Below, piece by piece: positions 1 through 8,544 of a stretch of 64,000 bases of DNA. The position numbers and the translations under genes were made by a program. Source of the DNA: Moraxellaceae bacterium AER2_44_116 (GTDB lineage Bacteria > Pseudomonadota > Gammaproteobacteria > Pseudomonadales > Moraxellaceae). The notes below the pieces were generated by a model. The model was given only the letters and a program-made list of their open reading frames with translations. It made no database searches and had not been told where the DNA came from. The first letter of the stretch is position 1. Each line of letters begins with the position of its first letter. The stretch covers positions 186,001-250,000 of the forward strand of contig VIAD01000005.1 in NCBI GenBank assembly GCA_006546595.1. Direction: 5' to 3'.

Positions 1-773
1 ATACAGTGCGTTAATCGGGCTGTTCCCAAGCGAATTTGGGTCACCTTTAAACCATCACCAACACCTAACAAACGGTTTTCATCAGGAATTTCTAGACCCT
101 CAAAAACTAACTCACAATGGCCACCATGCTCTTCTGGCCCCATGATCGGAATACGACGTTCAATACGCCAACCAGTTTGCTTGGCATCAAACAAAAACGC
201 GGTTAAGCCTTTACGTTCGTCGTCGCTGGTACGTGCTAACAAAATAAAATGCTGTGCGCCTTCTGCACCCGTAATAAACCATTTACGACCGTTGATAATC
301 CATTTATCACCTTGTTTGGTCGCGGTGGTATAGGTCAACGAAGGGTCAGAGCCACAGCCTTGCGGCTCGGTCATGGCAAACGCAGAGCGAACTGTACCGT
401 CGATAATCGGTTGTAACCAGCGTTGCTTGAGTTCTTCAGTGGCTAAAATTTTATTTAAGACGATCATATTACCATCGTCGGGTGGTGCAGCATTAAACAT
501 CACAGGGCCAAAGGGTGAACGTGCCGCTTCTTCATACACCGCCGCCATACCCATCACGCCTAAACCCGCGCCACCGCGTTCTTTCGGCATTTGAAATGCC
601 CACAAACCTTCTGCTTTCGCCAAGGCGCGAATTTCTGCAACCCTCGACTCTTGGATATTTTCATGAGCATCAAACGCGGTTGGATCTTTTTCTAAAGGCA
701 TAACGTGTTGTTCGACAAAAGCACGAACGCGCAAACGGTAATCATTAATTTCGGGGGATAGGGAAAAATCCAT
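1..773 (-). CDS. acyl-CoA dehydrogenase, C-terminal part beyond window
   Basis: The minus-strand frame opens with ATG at 773 and runs without a stop to the window edge, giving 257 codons of a family normally near 400 residues. The translation begins MDFSLSPEINDYRLRVRAF and contains the FAD/substrate loop AFAMTEP and the conserved stretch RLGTARLTHC close to the edge, both typical of acyl-CoA dehydrogenases. It would oxidise an acyl-CoA at C2-C3 and pass electrons to ETF; the chain length cannot be read from this part. It is the third gene of a minus-strand operon after the oxygenase-like and SDR genes, 24 bp below the SDR stop. The catalytic residue lies outside the window. Confidence 0.93.
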   Translation of the reverse strand, partial: MDFSLSPEINDYRLRVRAFVEQHVMPLEKDPTAFDAHENIQESRVAEIRALAKAEGLWAFQMPKERGGAGLGVMGMAAVYEEAARSPFGPVMFNAAPPDDGNMIVLNKILATEELKQRWLQPIIDGTVRSAFAMTEPQGCGSDPSLTYTTATKQGDKWIINGRKWFITGAEGAQHFILLARTSDDERKGLTAFLFDAKQTGWRIERRIPIMGPEEHGGHCELVFEGLEIPDENRLLGVGDGLKVTQIRLGTARLTHC

Positions 774-797
774 GCGCGTGATTCCTCAAAGATAGGA

Positions 798-1577
798 TTA
801 GATACTGTTACAAATATGGCCGCCATCAACGGTAATGGTACTACCTGTGAGATAACGTCCTGCGTCTGATAGCAATAATAGCAACGGCGCGGCTAAATCA
901 TCTGTTTGACCTAAACGACGCTGAGGAATACGTTTTAACATTTGTTGACCTGCATCGGTCAACCAAAAATCACGATTCATATCGGTTTCAATATAACCTG
1001 GTGCTAATACGTTAACGCGAATTTGATAACGCGCTAACTCCAACGCCATTGCTTGACTAAAGTGAATCAAACCTGCTTTGGCGGCACAATAAGGCGATAC
1101 AGCACTGGTCACTCGTTGTCCTAAAATCGAAGCAATATTGACAATACTGCCTGCCTGTTTAGCGGCCACTAAACGACGAGACATCTCTTGCGCCACTAAA
1201 TACGAGCCTTTGAGACTGGTATCAATCACCGTGTCCCACTCTTCTTCTTCCACATGAAGAAAAAAACTGCGACCACACCAGCCTGCATTGTTGACCAATA
1301 ATTGAATGCTTCGACCACCTAATAATTGTTCTGCTTCGACAAAAGCGTGTTGCACAGAGGCTTTATTGCTGACATCCATCGCCACCGCATAAGCACGATG
1401 TCCTGCGCTGTGTAGTTCATTCACCGTCGCTTGTAATTTATCTAAGCTTCTAGCTGCTAACACCACTTCTGCGCCCGCAGCCGCTAATAATTGCGCAAAA
1501 TACAAGCCCAAACCGCTTGAGGCACCTGTCACCATCACGATTTTGCCATATAAACCTAACGAAGGTAAATTTACCAT
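798..1577 (-). CDS. SDR family oxidoreductase
   Basis: A 259-residue classical short-chain dehydrogenase/reductase, the normal length for the family. The Rossmann dinucleotide motif TGASSGLG lies at 17-24, NNAG at 96-99, and the catalytic set is S150, Y163 and K167 (YCAAK). The PGYIETDM stretch after the active site also fits. It should oxidise or reduce a hydroxyl/keto substrate with NAD(P)H. Sitting between an MpaB-like oxygenase and an acyl-CoA dehydrogenase, a lipid or acyl-CoA substrate is plausible, but the sequence does not prove it. The start at 1577 follows the oxygenase gene by 62 bp. Confidence 0.9.
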   Translation of the reverse strand: MVNLPSLGLYGKIVMVTGASSGLGLYFAQLLAAAGAEVVLAARSLDKLQATVNELHSAGHRAYAVAMDVSNKASVQHAFVEAEQLLGGRSIQLLVNNAGWCGRSFFLHVEEEEWDTVIDTSLKGSYLVAQEMSRRLVAAKQAGSIVNIASILGQRVTSAVSPYCAAKAGLIHFSQAMALELARYQIRVNVLAPGYIETDMNRDFWLTDAGQQMLKRIPQRRLGQTDDLAAPLLLLLSDAGRYLTGSTITVDGGHICNSI

Positions 1578-1639
1578 TAGCGAATACCACCATAACGTTT
1601 ATATAGCCAAATTAATATTAAAATCACGTTAGGCTCTCC

Positions 1640-2878
1640 TTAATGCGCGGGATGACTTGCATTGGGCTGAATCACTCGCTGCTCTTTATCACCAAACAAC
1701 GAATCCAACGCCTCTTGTTGTAGCTTTCGGCCTTCTTGCTGTTGCTTCTGACGTTGATTTGGTAGCCAATGTTGTAAGCTATACTGAGTAAACCGAGGCG
1801 CAAAAGTCAGTGCTGGAAACCACGGTAAAATATGCTCAGGTAAGCCTAGTTGTGCCATTTTTTCAGTGCCTAAAAAATACTGGCTAATACTGAGATGTTG
1901 GTGGTAATACAATTTACGACGCAAAGACTGCATGGCGGGGAAACTACGCTCTAATGGCTCTTGAGCTAAGGCTTGCGCCAATTCCTTACTACTGGAATCA
2001 GGTTTACTTTGCGTCATAAACGTGTGATACAACAGCACCATCGCTTCACGTTCGGTAAAGACTAGCCATTTTTCTTCTACGCCCATCAACCAACAGGCAT
2101 AACTCCATAGATGCATCACCGCTTTTGATTCACGCGGAGTGATAGGAATACCCAACATCCGCAAACCACCCAACATCACCACACTAAAACCTAAATAAGT
2201 AGCGACCATATCAATTTGACTAATCGGCAATGCCCATTGGCTGCTATCCCAATCAGGTCGAGCGGCGAGATTACGCCTCACCAAAGCATGAACCATACGC
2301 ACATGGAGCGTCGTTTTAAAACCATCGCCAAAACGCTCTAAACCATTGGGCGTAGTGCAATCCATCCACCATTTACCTGTTTCCGCAACTCGTTGTTTTG
2401 TGCCTCGGTTTAATGCCCCTGTCATCACCAACGATTGATTAAAACCCGACAGCAAATAGCCACCCATTAACGCTAAATCACGCAAGACATAGGTCGAAGC
2501 TAAACCTGTCCCATGAATAAACAACATACCTTCATTGAGTAAGTCTTTGTCTAGCCATGCAGGTGTTTTTTCGATGACATTAAAAAAGTGGCGTAACGGT
2601 TCTGGCGCATTAGGAATACTGTCAACACCATGATCCATCGCCTGCTTAAACATTTTGCGCGCAGCAGCCGTATCAGAGTCATACATCCATGCCATTAATT
2701 TATCCATTTCCACATCGCCATCCCATAACGCATCAACCACACAGTCATATTCGACACGGCTTGGTGATAAATCGCGGCCAAGAAACAATTTTAGTAACTT
2801 GGGCGTGTGTTTATGGGCTTTAGCAAAAGGTCTTGCCCGTTTAGGCACGGGACGGCGTTCAACGGTGGCAGAATTCAT
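1640..2878 (-). CDS. oxygenase MpaB family protein (DUF2236)
   Basis: A 412-residue protein resembling the DUF2236/MpaB-Lcp family (ER-bound oxygenase and rubber oxygenase fold, PF09995), heme-dependent in the studied members. Visible family-like stretches are FIHGTGLAST, the segment around TTPNGLERFGDG, and HVRMVHALVRR, where a conserved Arg/His helix is expected. There is no signal peptide; the N-terminus is basic and the C-terminus Gln/Lys-rich. It is the first gene of the minus-strand operon and diverges from a TetR regulator, with a palindromic operator candidate in between, so it is probably repressed by that regulator. The substrate is unknown. Confidence 0.75.
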   Translation of the reverse strand: MNSATVERRPVPKRARPFAKAHKHTPKLLKLFLGRDLSPSRVEYDCVVDALWDGDVEMDKLMAWMYDSDTAAARKMFKQAMDHGVDSIPNAPEPLRHFFNVIEKTPAWLDKDLLNEGMLFIHGTGLASTYVLRDLALMGGYLLSGFNQSLVMTGALNRGTKQRVAETGKWWMDCTTPNGLERFGDGFKTTLHVRMVHALVRRNLAARPDWDSSQWALPISQIDMVATYLGFSVVMLGGLRMLGIPITPRESKAVMHLWSYACWLMGVEEKWLVFTEREAMVLLYHTFMTQSKPDSSSKELAQALAQEPLERSFPAMQSLRRKLYYHQHLSISQYFLGTEKMAQLGLPEHILPWFPALTFAPRFTQYSLQHWLPNQRQKQQQEGRKLQQEALDSLFGDKEQRVIQPNASHPAH

Positions 2879-2918
2879 GATGCTTTCTCACAATTGTGAC
2901 TAGGATAGTTCCGACAAT

Positions 2919-2940
2919 AATGCGAAACTATATTCGCATT
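2919..2940. promoter_or_regulatory. palindromic operator candidate for divergent TetR
   Basis: Perfect inverted repeat AATGCGAA-ACTATA-TTCGCATT (8-bp arms, 6-bp centre) in the intergenic region between the oxygenase gene (minus) and the TetR gene (plus). Position and symmetry fit a TetR dimer site controlling both genes. That assignment is inferred from context. Confidence 0.6.
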
Positions 2941-3007
2941 CAATTCGCGTTTAGCTCTTTTTTAACTTATGCTCTGCCTAAGTTCTCGTTTTTTGGAAAA
3001 TCGTGTT

Positions 3008-3604
3008 ATGCGTAAATCACCACAGCAACAACGCTCCAAACAAATGGTTAATACCTTGCTAGAAGCAACGGCCAAATGTATTGCTTTACGTGGACTTGAT
3101 AACACCAGTACCCCTGCGATTGCCGAAATTGCAGGTGTCAGTGTCGGTTCGTTGTATCAATATTTTGATGGTAAAGATGCTTTGTTGGCGGCATTGCTAA
3201 ATAAGTTGGCTTTAGATGTCGGCACAGCCTTAAAACATATTCCTGCGCGTGAAGGAGTGACACTGCGGACATTGATAGAACAAGCCATCGATATGGGCTT
3301 TAGTTTATTGAATAGTAGCGATGGCTTATATTTAGAGTTAGTCCGTAATTGGCATAGATTGCCGACCGAACAAGTCGCGGATGTCTTACAACAACACTTT
3401 TCTGAAACAGCACGGATGTACTTTATTAAGCACTTTCAACAGTACCCGATTGTCGATTTACAGGTGCGCTTATTTATTATTATTAACAGCACCTTATTTA
3501 CCATGGTGCGTTTGGCGAGTCAGCAACACGAAAGTTTACTATCGGAAAAGTCGGTGCGTAATGGCTTGGTGAATATGATTGTGGGTTATTTGGAGCAAGG
3601 GTAA
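3008..3604 (+). CDS. TetR/AcrR family transcriptional regulator
   Basis: A 198-residue regulator with an N-terminal TetR helix-turn-helix: IAEIAGVSVGSLYQYFDGKDALLAA is the recognition region, with the family's typical Y-F-x-x-K. The C-terminal ligand domain is unassigned. I chose the ATG at 3008 because the HTH begins directly after it and a weak GGAAAA lies upstream. An in-frame ATG at 2969 would add 13 residues but has no ribosome-binding site. It diverges from the oxygenase/SDR/acyl-CoA dehydrogenase operon and probably represses that operon and itself through the palindrome at 2919-2940. Confidence 0.9.
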   Translation: MRKSPQQQRSKQMVNTLLEATAKCIALRGLDNTSTPAIAEIAGVSVGSLYQYFDGKDALLAALLNKLALDVGTALKHIPAREGVTLRTLIEQAIDMGFSLLNSSDGLYLELVRNWHRLPTEQVADVLQQHFSETARMYFIKHFQQYPIVDLQVRLFIIINSTLFTMVRLASQQHESLLSEKSVRNGLVNMIVGYLEQG

Positions 3605-3694
3605 TACTATAAGGAACTTATCCAGACACATAATTGTCCGCATGAGTTAATCACATGTCTCACGCTTGTCGCACCACACTAAAAAGACTAGGCT

Positions 3695-3723
3695 TTGCCT
3701 TAAAGTCATTTTTCGGCTAGAAT
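3695..3723 (+). promoter_or_regulatory. sigma-70 promoter of ahcY
   Basis: TTGCCT at 3695-3700 and TAGAAT at 3718-3723 are separated by 17 bp. The expected transcription start, near 3730, falls exactly at the first paired base of the SAH riboswitch, which supports both calls. Confidence 0.65.
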
Positions 3724-3730
3724 CACTCGC

Positions 3731-3783
3731 TCTATTGAGGGGTGCTGCACCCGTCACAACCAAAGACGGCTAGGCTCAATAGA
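3731..3783 (+). promoter_or_regulatory. S-adenosylhomocysteine (SAH) riboswitch
   Basis: Outer helix arms TCTATTGAG and CTCAATAGA enclose the core GGGGTGCTGCACCC, an internal GTC/GAC helix and the GGCTAGGCTC strand. This is the layout of the SAH (ahcY-motif) aptamer, whose conserved elements are GAGG, GCUGC and the AGGCUC strand. It sits in the ahcY leader, where the class is normally found, and SAH binding is known to raise ahcY expression. A run of eight T (3792-3799) follows the aptamer. The ribosome-binding site CAGGAG is at 3828-3833. The call rests on motif reading; a covariance-model search was not possible here. Confidence 0.88.
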
Positions 3784-3839
3784 CTCTTAAATTTTTTTTA
3801 GTTGCCAACGTCACCCATCCTACACAACAGGAGTCTGTC

Positions 3840-5243
3840 ATGACATCAATGACAACCGTTGGCGACTACAAAGTTGCCGATATGTCCCTCGCCGATTGGG
3901 GACGCAAAGAAATTATCCTTGCCGAAGCCGAAATGCCCGCCTTAATGGGTCTGCGCCGTACTTATGCTGCTGCAAAACCATTAGCGGGTGCAAAAATTAT
4001 CGGCTGTATCCACATGACGATTCAAACCGCCGTCCTCATCGAAACCTTAATTGATTTGGGTGCCGAAGTTCGTTGGTCATCCTGTAATATTTTCTCCACG
4101 CAAGACCAAGCGGCTGCCGCTATTGCTGCTGCGGGCGTTCCTGTGTTTGCATGGAAAGGCGAAACCGAAGAAGAATTTTGGTGGTGCATCGAGCAAACCG
4201 TATTAAAAGACGGTAAGCCTTGGGATGCCAATATGATTTTGGATGATGGCGGCGACGTCACTTATATCGTCCATGAAAAATATCCTGAAATGTTAAACAG
4301 CATTCATGGTATTACCGAAGAAACCACGACTGGCGTTCATCGTTTAATCGAAATGTGGAAAAAAGGCACATTAAAAGTACCTGCGATTAACGTCAATGAC
4401 TCCGTGACTAAGTCGAAAAACGACAACAAATACGGTTGCCGTCACTCGCTCAATGATGCGGTAAAACGTGGTACCGATATGTTAATGGCAGGTCGTCGTG
4501 CCTTAGTCATTGGTTATGGCGATGTCGGTAAAGGCTCTGCTCAATCCTTACGTCAAGAAGGCATGATTGTTCGTGTCACTGAAATTGACCCGATTTGCGC
4601 CATGCAAGCCTGTATGGACGGTTATGAAATCGTCTCTCCATATATCAACGGTTTGAATACTGGCTTAGATGCCGATATCGACACGCGTTTGTTGGGCGAG
4701 ACGGATTTATTAGTCACCACGACAGGCAACATGAACGTCTGTGACGCAGCGATGTTGCGTGCCTTAAAAAATGGTGCTGTCGTCTGTAACATTGGTCACT
4801 TTGACACTGAAATTGACACCGCTTATATGCGCGCCAACTGGCATTGGGATGAAGTGAAGCCACAAGTTCACAAAGTCTATCGCACCGCTAAAAACAGTGT
4901 CGTTAATCCTTCTGACAGCAACTACTTGTTATTGTTATCCGAAGGTCGTTTGGTGAATTTGGGCAATGCAACTGGCCATCCATCTCGTATTATGGACGGT
5001 TCATTTGCTAACCAAGTGTTAGCGCAAATGTACTTGTACGAACAGAAGTTTGCGAGTCATTCACCTGCGGTACAAGAACGGATGTTAAAAGTCGAAGTGC
5101 TACCTAAAAAACTCGATGAAGAAGTCGCCGCTGCGATGGTTGCGGGTTTTGGTGGAGTGCTCACGCGCTTAACCAATAGCCAAGCGGAATACATTGGCGT
5201 GGCCGTGGATGGCCCTTATAAGCCAGAAAGCTATAAGTATTAA
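3840..5243 (+). CDS. ahcY: adenosylhomocysteinase
   Basis: S-adenosylhomocysteine hydrolase (467 aa, usual length for the proteobacterial form) cleaves SAH to adenosine and homocysteine, relieving product inhibition of methyltransferases. The signature SCNIFSTQDQAAAAI is at 81-95, the NAD-binding loop GYGDVGKG at 225-232, and active-site segments DDGGD (135-139), TEETTTG and the DSVTKSK lysine region are present. The C-terminus ends PESYKY, the Lys-Tyr tail that completes a neighbouring subunit's NAD site. The start has CAGGAG six bases upstream. It is controlled by an SAH riboswitch and is followed by metF, so homocysteine release and methyl-group supply lie together. Confidence 0.98.
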   Translation: MTSMTTVGDYKVADMSLADWGRKEIILAEAEMPALMGLRRTYAAAKPLAGAKIIGCIHMTIQTAVLIETLIDLGAEVRWSSCNIFSTQDQAAAAIAAAGVPVFAWKGETEEEFWWCIEQTVLKDGKPWDANMILDDGGDVTYIVHEKYPEMLNSIHGITEETTTGVHRLIEMWKKGTLKVPAINVNDSVTKSKNDNKYGCRHSLNDAVKRGTDMLMAGRRALVIGYGDVGKGSAQSLRQEGMIVRVTEIDPICAMQACMDGYEIVSPYINGLNTGLDADIDTRLLGETDLLVTTTGNMNVCDAAMLRALKNGAVVCNIGHFDTEIDTAYMRANWHWDEVKPQVHKVYRTAKNSVVNPSDSNYLLLLSEGRLVNLGNATGHPSRIMDGSFANQVLAQMYLYEQKFASHSPAVQERMLKVEVLPKKLDEEVAAAMVAGFGGVLTRLTNSQAEYIGVAVDGPYKPESYKY

Positions 5244-5271
5244 TATGTAGCCCTCTCTCTAAATGCATTTT

Positions 5272-5306
5272 CCCCCTCTCCCTCAGGGAGAGGGTTGGGG
5301 TGAGGG
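5272..5306. repeat. dispersed CCCTCACCCCAACCC-type palindromic repeat
   Basis: Contains the hairpin CCCTCTCCCT-C-AGGGAGAGGG followed by TTGGGGTGAGGG. The same unit, slightly diverged and inverted, occurs inside the composite element at 41301-41419. It lies between ahcY and metF. Confidence 0.7.
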
Positions 5307-5333
5307 CGAATTTTGCTAGGATGACCGATTGTC

Positions 5334-6173
5334 ATGTCTCGAAACATCCCCATTAGTTTTGAATTTTTTCCGCCGAAAACAGATGAAGGCGCGCAAAAAA
5401 TCCTGCAAGTGCATAAACAGTTATGCACCTTAAATCCGTCATATTTTTCCGTGACTTATGGTGCAGGTGGTTCAACTCGCGAGCGCACCTTATCGACAGT
5501 AGATAGCATTCAACAGGCATCAACCATTGCTGTTGCGCCTCATTTGTCGTGTATTGGTGATAACAAAGCCGAAGTTTCCGCCCTATTACATCGTTATAAA
5601 AATCAAGGCATTAAGCACTTAGTGGCGTTGCGTGGCGATTTACCTTCTGGCCAAGTCGGTTTAGGTGAAATTCCTTATGCCCGTGATTTGGTGGAATTTG
5701 TTCGTCAGGAAACAGGCGATCATTTTCATATTGAAGTCGCGGCGTATCCTGAAATGCATCCACAATCTGCCGACTATCAAGCCGATTTAACTAACTTTAT
5801 TAATAAAGCCAAAGCAGGCGCAAATAGCGCGATTACGCAGTTCTTTTTTAATCCTAATGCTTATTTTTATTTTGTTGAACAAGTGCGTAAAACGGGTGTC
5901 AATATTCCAATTGTGCCAGGCATTATGCCCATTACTAACGCCAGTAATTTGATTCGTTTTGCCGATGGTTGTGGCGCTGACGTTCCCCGTTGGATTCGTA
6001 AACAGTTAGCAGCATATGGCGACGACAGTGCCAGTATTAAAGCATTTGGTGAGGAAGTGATAGCGAAACTCTGCGAAACCTTGATTCAAGGTGGCGCACC
6101 GAGTTTGCATTTTTACACCATGAATATGGCACAACCGACCACACGTTTATGCAAGATGTTGGGTTTAGGTTGA
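5334..6173 (+). CDS. metF: methylenetetrahydrofolate reductase
   Basis: A 279-residue FAD-dependent 5,10-methylenetetrahydrofolate reductase that makes 5-methyl-THF for methionine synthesis. SFEFFPPK at 8-15 carries the catalytic Glu; GAGGSTRE, ALRGDLP and EVAAYPE... are typical flavin/folate-site segments, and the PGIMPI motif is present. AGGATG lies about ten bases before the ATG. It follows ahcY by 90 bp on the same strand, completing the regeneration half of the methyl cycle. Co-transcription from the riboswitch-controlled promoter is possible, although a palindromic repeat separates the two genes. Confidence 0.97.
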   Translation: MSRNIPISFEFFPPKTDEGAQKILQVHKQLCTLNPSYFSVTYGAGGSTRERTLSTVDSIQQASTIAVAPHLSCIGDNKAEVSALLHRYKNQGIKHLVALRGDLPSGQVGLGEIPYARDLVEFVRQETGDHFHIEVAAYPEMHPQSADYQADLTNFINKAKAGANSAITQFFFNPNAYFYFVEQVRKTGVNIPIVPGIMPITNASNLIRFADGCGADVPRWIRKQLAAYGDDSASIKAFGEEVIAKLCETLIQGGAPSLHFYTMNMAQPTTRLCKMLGLG

Positions 6174-6182
6174 TGTTTGATT

Positions 6183-6215
6183 GGTGGGTGACAACCCACC
6201 CTACTTTTCGTTTTT
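6183..6215 (+). terminator. possible terminator after metF
   Basis: Hairpin GGTGGGT-GACA-ACCCACC followed by CTACTTTTCGTTTTT. The T-rich tail is interrupted. The hairpin also resembles the GTAGG(A/G)TGGG repeat seen at 8545-8633. Confidence 0.45.
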
Positions 6216-6226
6216 AGGATTTTTCC

Positions 6227-6565
6227 ATGAGTGATTTACCGTCTTGTCCACAATGTAGTTCTGCATTCACCTATGAAGATGGTGATATGTATATTTGCCC
6301 CGAATGTAGCCATGAATGGTCAAAAAACTCAGCGTCTAATGCCGAAGAAACCAAAGTCATTCGTGATTCTAATGGCAATGAATTAAAAGATGGCGACACG
6401 GTAACGGTGATTAAAGACTTGAAGCTCAAAGGCTCTTCACTGGTGATTAAAGTCGGTACAAAAGTTAAAAATATTCGTTTAGTTGAAGGCGACCATGACA
6501 TTGATTGTAAAGTCGATGGCATTGGTGCAATGAAATTGAAGTCTGAGTTTGTGAAGAAGATTTAA
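6227..6565 (+). CDS. yjdM: zinc ribbon domain-containing protein YjdM (PhnA family)
   Basis: A 112-residue small protein with an N-terminal zinc ribbon (C7, C10, C24, C27) and a C-terminal SH3-like domain with the conserved GDTVTVIKDLKLKGSS stretch. This matches the YjdM family, historically called PhnA. It is distinct from phosphonoacetate hydrolase, and its biochemical role is not established, so no phosphonate function should be assumed. The gene stands alone between metF and a mobile palindromic element. Confidence 0.92.
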   Translation: MSDLPSCPQCSSAFTYEDGDMYICPECSHEWSKNSASNAEETKVIRDSNGNELKDGDTVTVIKDLKLKGSSLVIKVGTKVKNIRLVEGDHDIDCKVDGIGAMKLKSEFVKKI

Positions 6566-6573
6566 CTCTGTTA

Positions 6574-6669
6574 GGACTTATGCGTTTATCGCTTATATAT
6601 TCACATTTCACCGCTTTAGACAGCTTTATGAACACAAAACGCGCTAATCGTGGTGCGATGCATAAGTCC
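6574..6669. mobile_element. MITE-like palindromic element, copy 1
   Basis: A 96-bp element bounded by GGACTTATGC and GCATAAGTCC. It shares outer arms with copies at 21718, 41301 (inverted) and 42010: a left arm around TTATCGCTTAT and a right arm around AACGCGCTAATCG. There is no coding capacity. It fits a non-autonomous mobile element or REP-like palindrome. Confidence 0.72.
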
Positions 6670-6755
6670 AGAGATTTATCTTAAACGATACGCCTGTTAT
6701 TTGCAGATTAGTTTCTGTACGATAATAGGCAACTCGCTCCTATTTGAGGTACGCC

Positions 6756-7376
6756 ATGAGTCCTCCCGCCAAAGATTATTTACACCATCACATGACAGAG
6801 CAAGCTTACCTAGACAGTGAGCCATACTCAGAGTGTCGTCATGAATATATTGATGGTTATGTCTATGCGATGGCGGGAGCAACGGCTGCCCATAATCGTA
6901 TTGCAGGCAATGTTTATAGACACATCGGCAATCATTTAGAAGGCAAACCTTGCCAGCCTTATATGTCTGATCTGCGTGTAAAAGTCGGTCGTCAATATTT
7001 TTATCCTGATGTTGTTGTTGATTGCAGTTCTTTGTCAGACCAAAGCACTTTCAGCGAAAGCCCGACGTTGATTATTGAAGTGCTATCGAAATCGACACGT
7101 CAAACCGATAAAACCAAAAAGCTGTTGAGCTATACCCAAATAGCCAGTTTAGAGGAATACGTCCTCATCGACTCGGAAATCGTTGAAGTTGAAGTTTTAC
7201 GAAAACAGGCAGGTTGGCGACCTGAATGCTACTATTTGGGTGATGATGTGACGTTTAATAGTATTGGACTCACGCTTAGTGTCGAAGCCATTTACGAGCG
7301 TGTGCAACATCAAGATGTGGCTGATTGGTTGGCGAAAAAAGCGCAAATGGCGGCTGATTTATCGGCTGAGGGATGA
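6756..7376 (+). CDS. Uma2 family endonuclease (DUF820)
   Basis: A 206-residue protein of the Uma2/DUF820 family, a PD-(D/E)XK nuclease-like fold common in cyanobacteria and filamentous bacteria. The family N-terminal stretch RHEYIDGYVYAMAGAT, then PDVVVDC and LIIEVLSKSTRQTD (the E-V-L-S strand), match the putative active-site order D...E-x-K/S. A TTG at 6744 is in frame, but TGAGG at 6745-6749 is correctly spaced for the ATG at 6756, which I use. The cellular role of these proteins is unknown. It is followed 51 bp later by an unrecognised gene on the same strand. Confidence 0.88.
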   Translation: MSPPAKDYLHHHMTEQAYLDSEPYSECRHEYIDGYVYAMAGATAAHNRIAGNVYRHIGNHLEGKPCQPYMSDLRVKVGRQYFYPDVVVDCSSLSDQSTFSESPTLIIEVLSKSTRQTDKTKKLLSYTQIASLEEYVLIDSEIVEVEVLRKQAGWRPECYYLGDDVTFNSIGLTLSVEAIYERVQHQDVADWLAKKAQMAADLSAEG

Positions 7377-7427
7377 ATTATCCCGCAATGTTTGCGAGCT
7401 ACGATTACTCATTTAGGAATAAAAAAC

Positions 7428-8534
7428 ATGAGTGGACAAATGCTGTATCTATGGGATGCCACCGATCATGGCGTACCTAAAAACATGGATGAAGTCTTTA
7501 AAACCTTTAATGAATTAGTTGAAAAGCCCGAACGCCCCAGCAGCGCAATATTAGCTTTTGCTCAACGTATACAAGATTTAGCTCGTTTTCATCAGGTGTT
7601 TGACGAACCAACTAAACAGCTTTACCACAATCTTGTGGCGCAATTTAAACAACACCAATACGCCTTGCATAGCTTAGAGCTACCTTATGCCAACTATCTA
7701 CCCTTACTCAAAGCATTAGGCAGTACAGCGGCGGCATTTAATTTAGTCATTTATGATGACCAATTAGGTGCAGCGTACCTTCCTTCAAAAAAAGCATTGC
7801 CCGATGATCGAGCCATTTACTGGTTAATGGAAGAGGATTATTTTGGCGATAAAGTTTTCAAAAATCTTAATGAATTTAAAGACTATGCACAGCCGTTAAT
7901 GCACGAGTTAATGGCAAGATATGGCTTGAGTTACGAACTACTGACCCCAACCAGCACGAAACCTATGTATATTAAAAAAACCACATACGGTATTCAATAT
8001 ATCTCCGTAGGTTACACACAAGATAAAGAGGGTGACTATGGCTTAAATGGATGTCTTTATATAGACATTCCTATGGTGGAAGATATTTATAATAGATTCG
8101 AATTTTTTAAAGAAAAGAACGCTAATAGTGTTGAAATGCTACTCCTAGATGATTTATATCCTCCCCCCCCATCTGAGTTTCTGAGAGAAGACGGTAGCAA
8201 ACTGAAATTAAAAACCAAAGAAGATATCGCAACACGGCTTCAATGGATTGAAGATGGATTTTTAAAGGCTTTAGCTATTGCCGAAAATATAAAAGGTTTG
8301 GATAGGTTACTTAGTGGGGACTTTAATCCTCGTTTTAAAGAAAAAAGCCAAAATAGAGGCGTATACACCCCTCGTTGTTTAATTGTCGCTCGTTTAGCTA
8401 ATAGCCCTCATTTTGAGGAGTTAGCTGTCAGTTTAGCTAAACCACTGTGGCCTGGCGCTAATCGTGCCTCTCTGCCTATCGAATGGCCAAAACTGGTTAA
8501 ATACTTACGAGAAGAAGTGAAGCCGTTGGTTTAA
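7428..8534 (+). CDS. hypothetical protein, unrecognised
   Basis: A 368-residue protein I do not recognise. It starts MSGQMLYLWDATDHGVPKN, has no signal peptide or membrane helix, and is rich in charged and aromatic residues, so it is probably cytosolic. TAGGAA lies about ten bases before the ATG at 7428; an in-frame TTG at 7392 is less convincing. An eight-C run at 8163-8170 encodes a PPPP stretch and could slip. Same strand and 51-bp spacing suggest co-transcription with the Uma2 gene. The AT-rich middle (7960-8330) contrasts with neighbouring housekeeping genes. Confidence 0.75.
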   Translation: MSGQMLYLWDATDHGVPKNMDEVFKTFNELVEKPERPSSAILAFAQRIQDLARFHQVFDEPTKQLYHNLVAQFKQHQYALHSLELPYANYLPLLKALGSTAAAFNLVIYDDQLGAAYLPSKKALPDDRAIYWLMEEDYFGDKVFKNLNEFKDYAQPLMHELMARYGLSYELLTPTSTKPMYIKKTTYGIQYISVGYTQDKEGDYGLNGCLYIDIPMVEDIYNRFEFFKEKNANSVEMLLLDDLYPPPPSEFLREDGSKLKLKTKEDIATRLQWIEDGFLKALAIAENIKGLDRLLSGDFNPRFKEKSQNRGVYTPRCLIVARLANSPHFEELAVSLAKPLWPGANRASLPIEWPKLVKYLREEVKPLV

Positions 8535-8544
8535 TGTAGCAAGC

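Noticed and set aside
3681..3710. A hairpin-like AGGC-TTT-GCCT stretch as a terminator for the TetR gene
   Set aside because: The same bases hold the -35 box of a well-spaced promoter leading straight into the SAH riboswitch, and the stem is only 4 bp.
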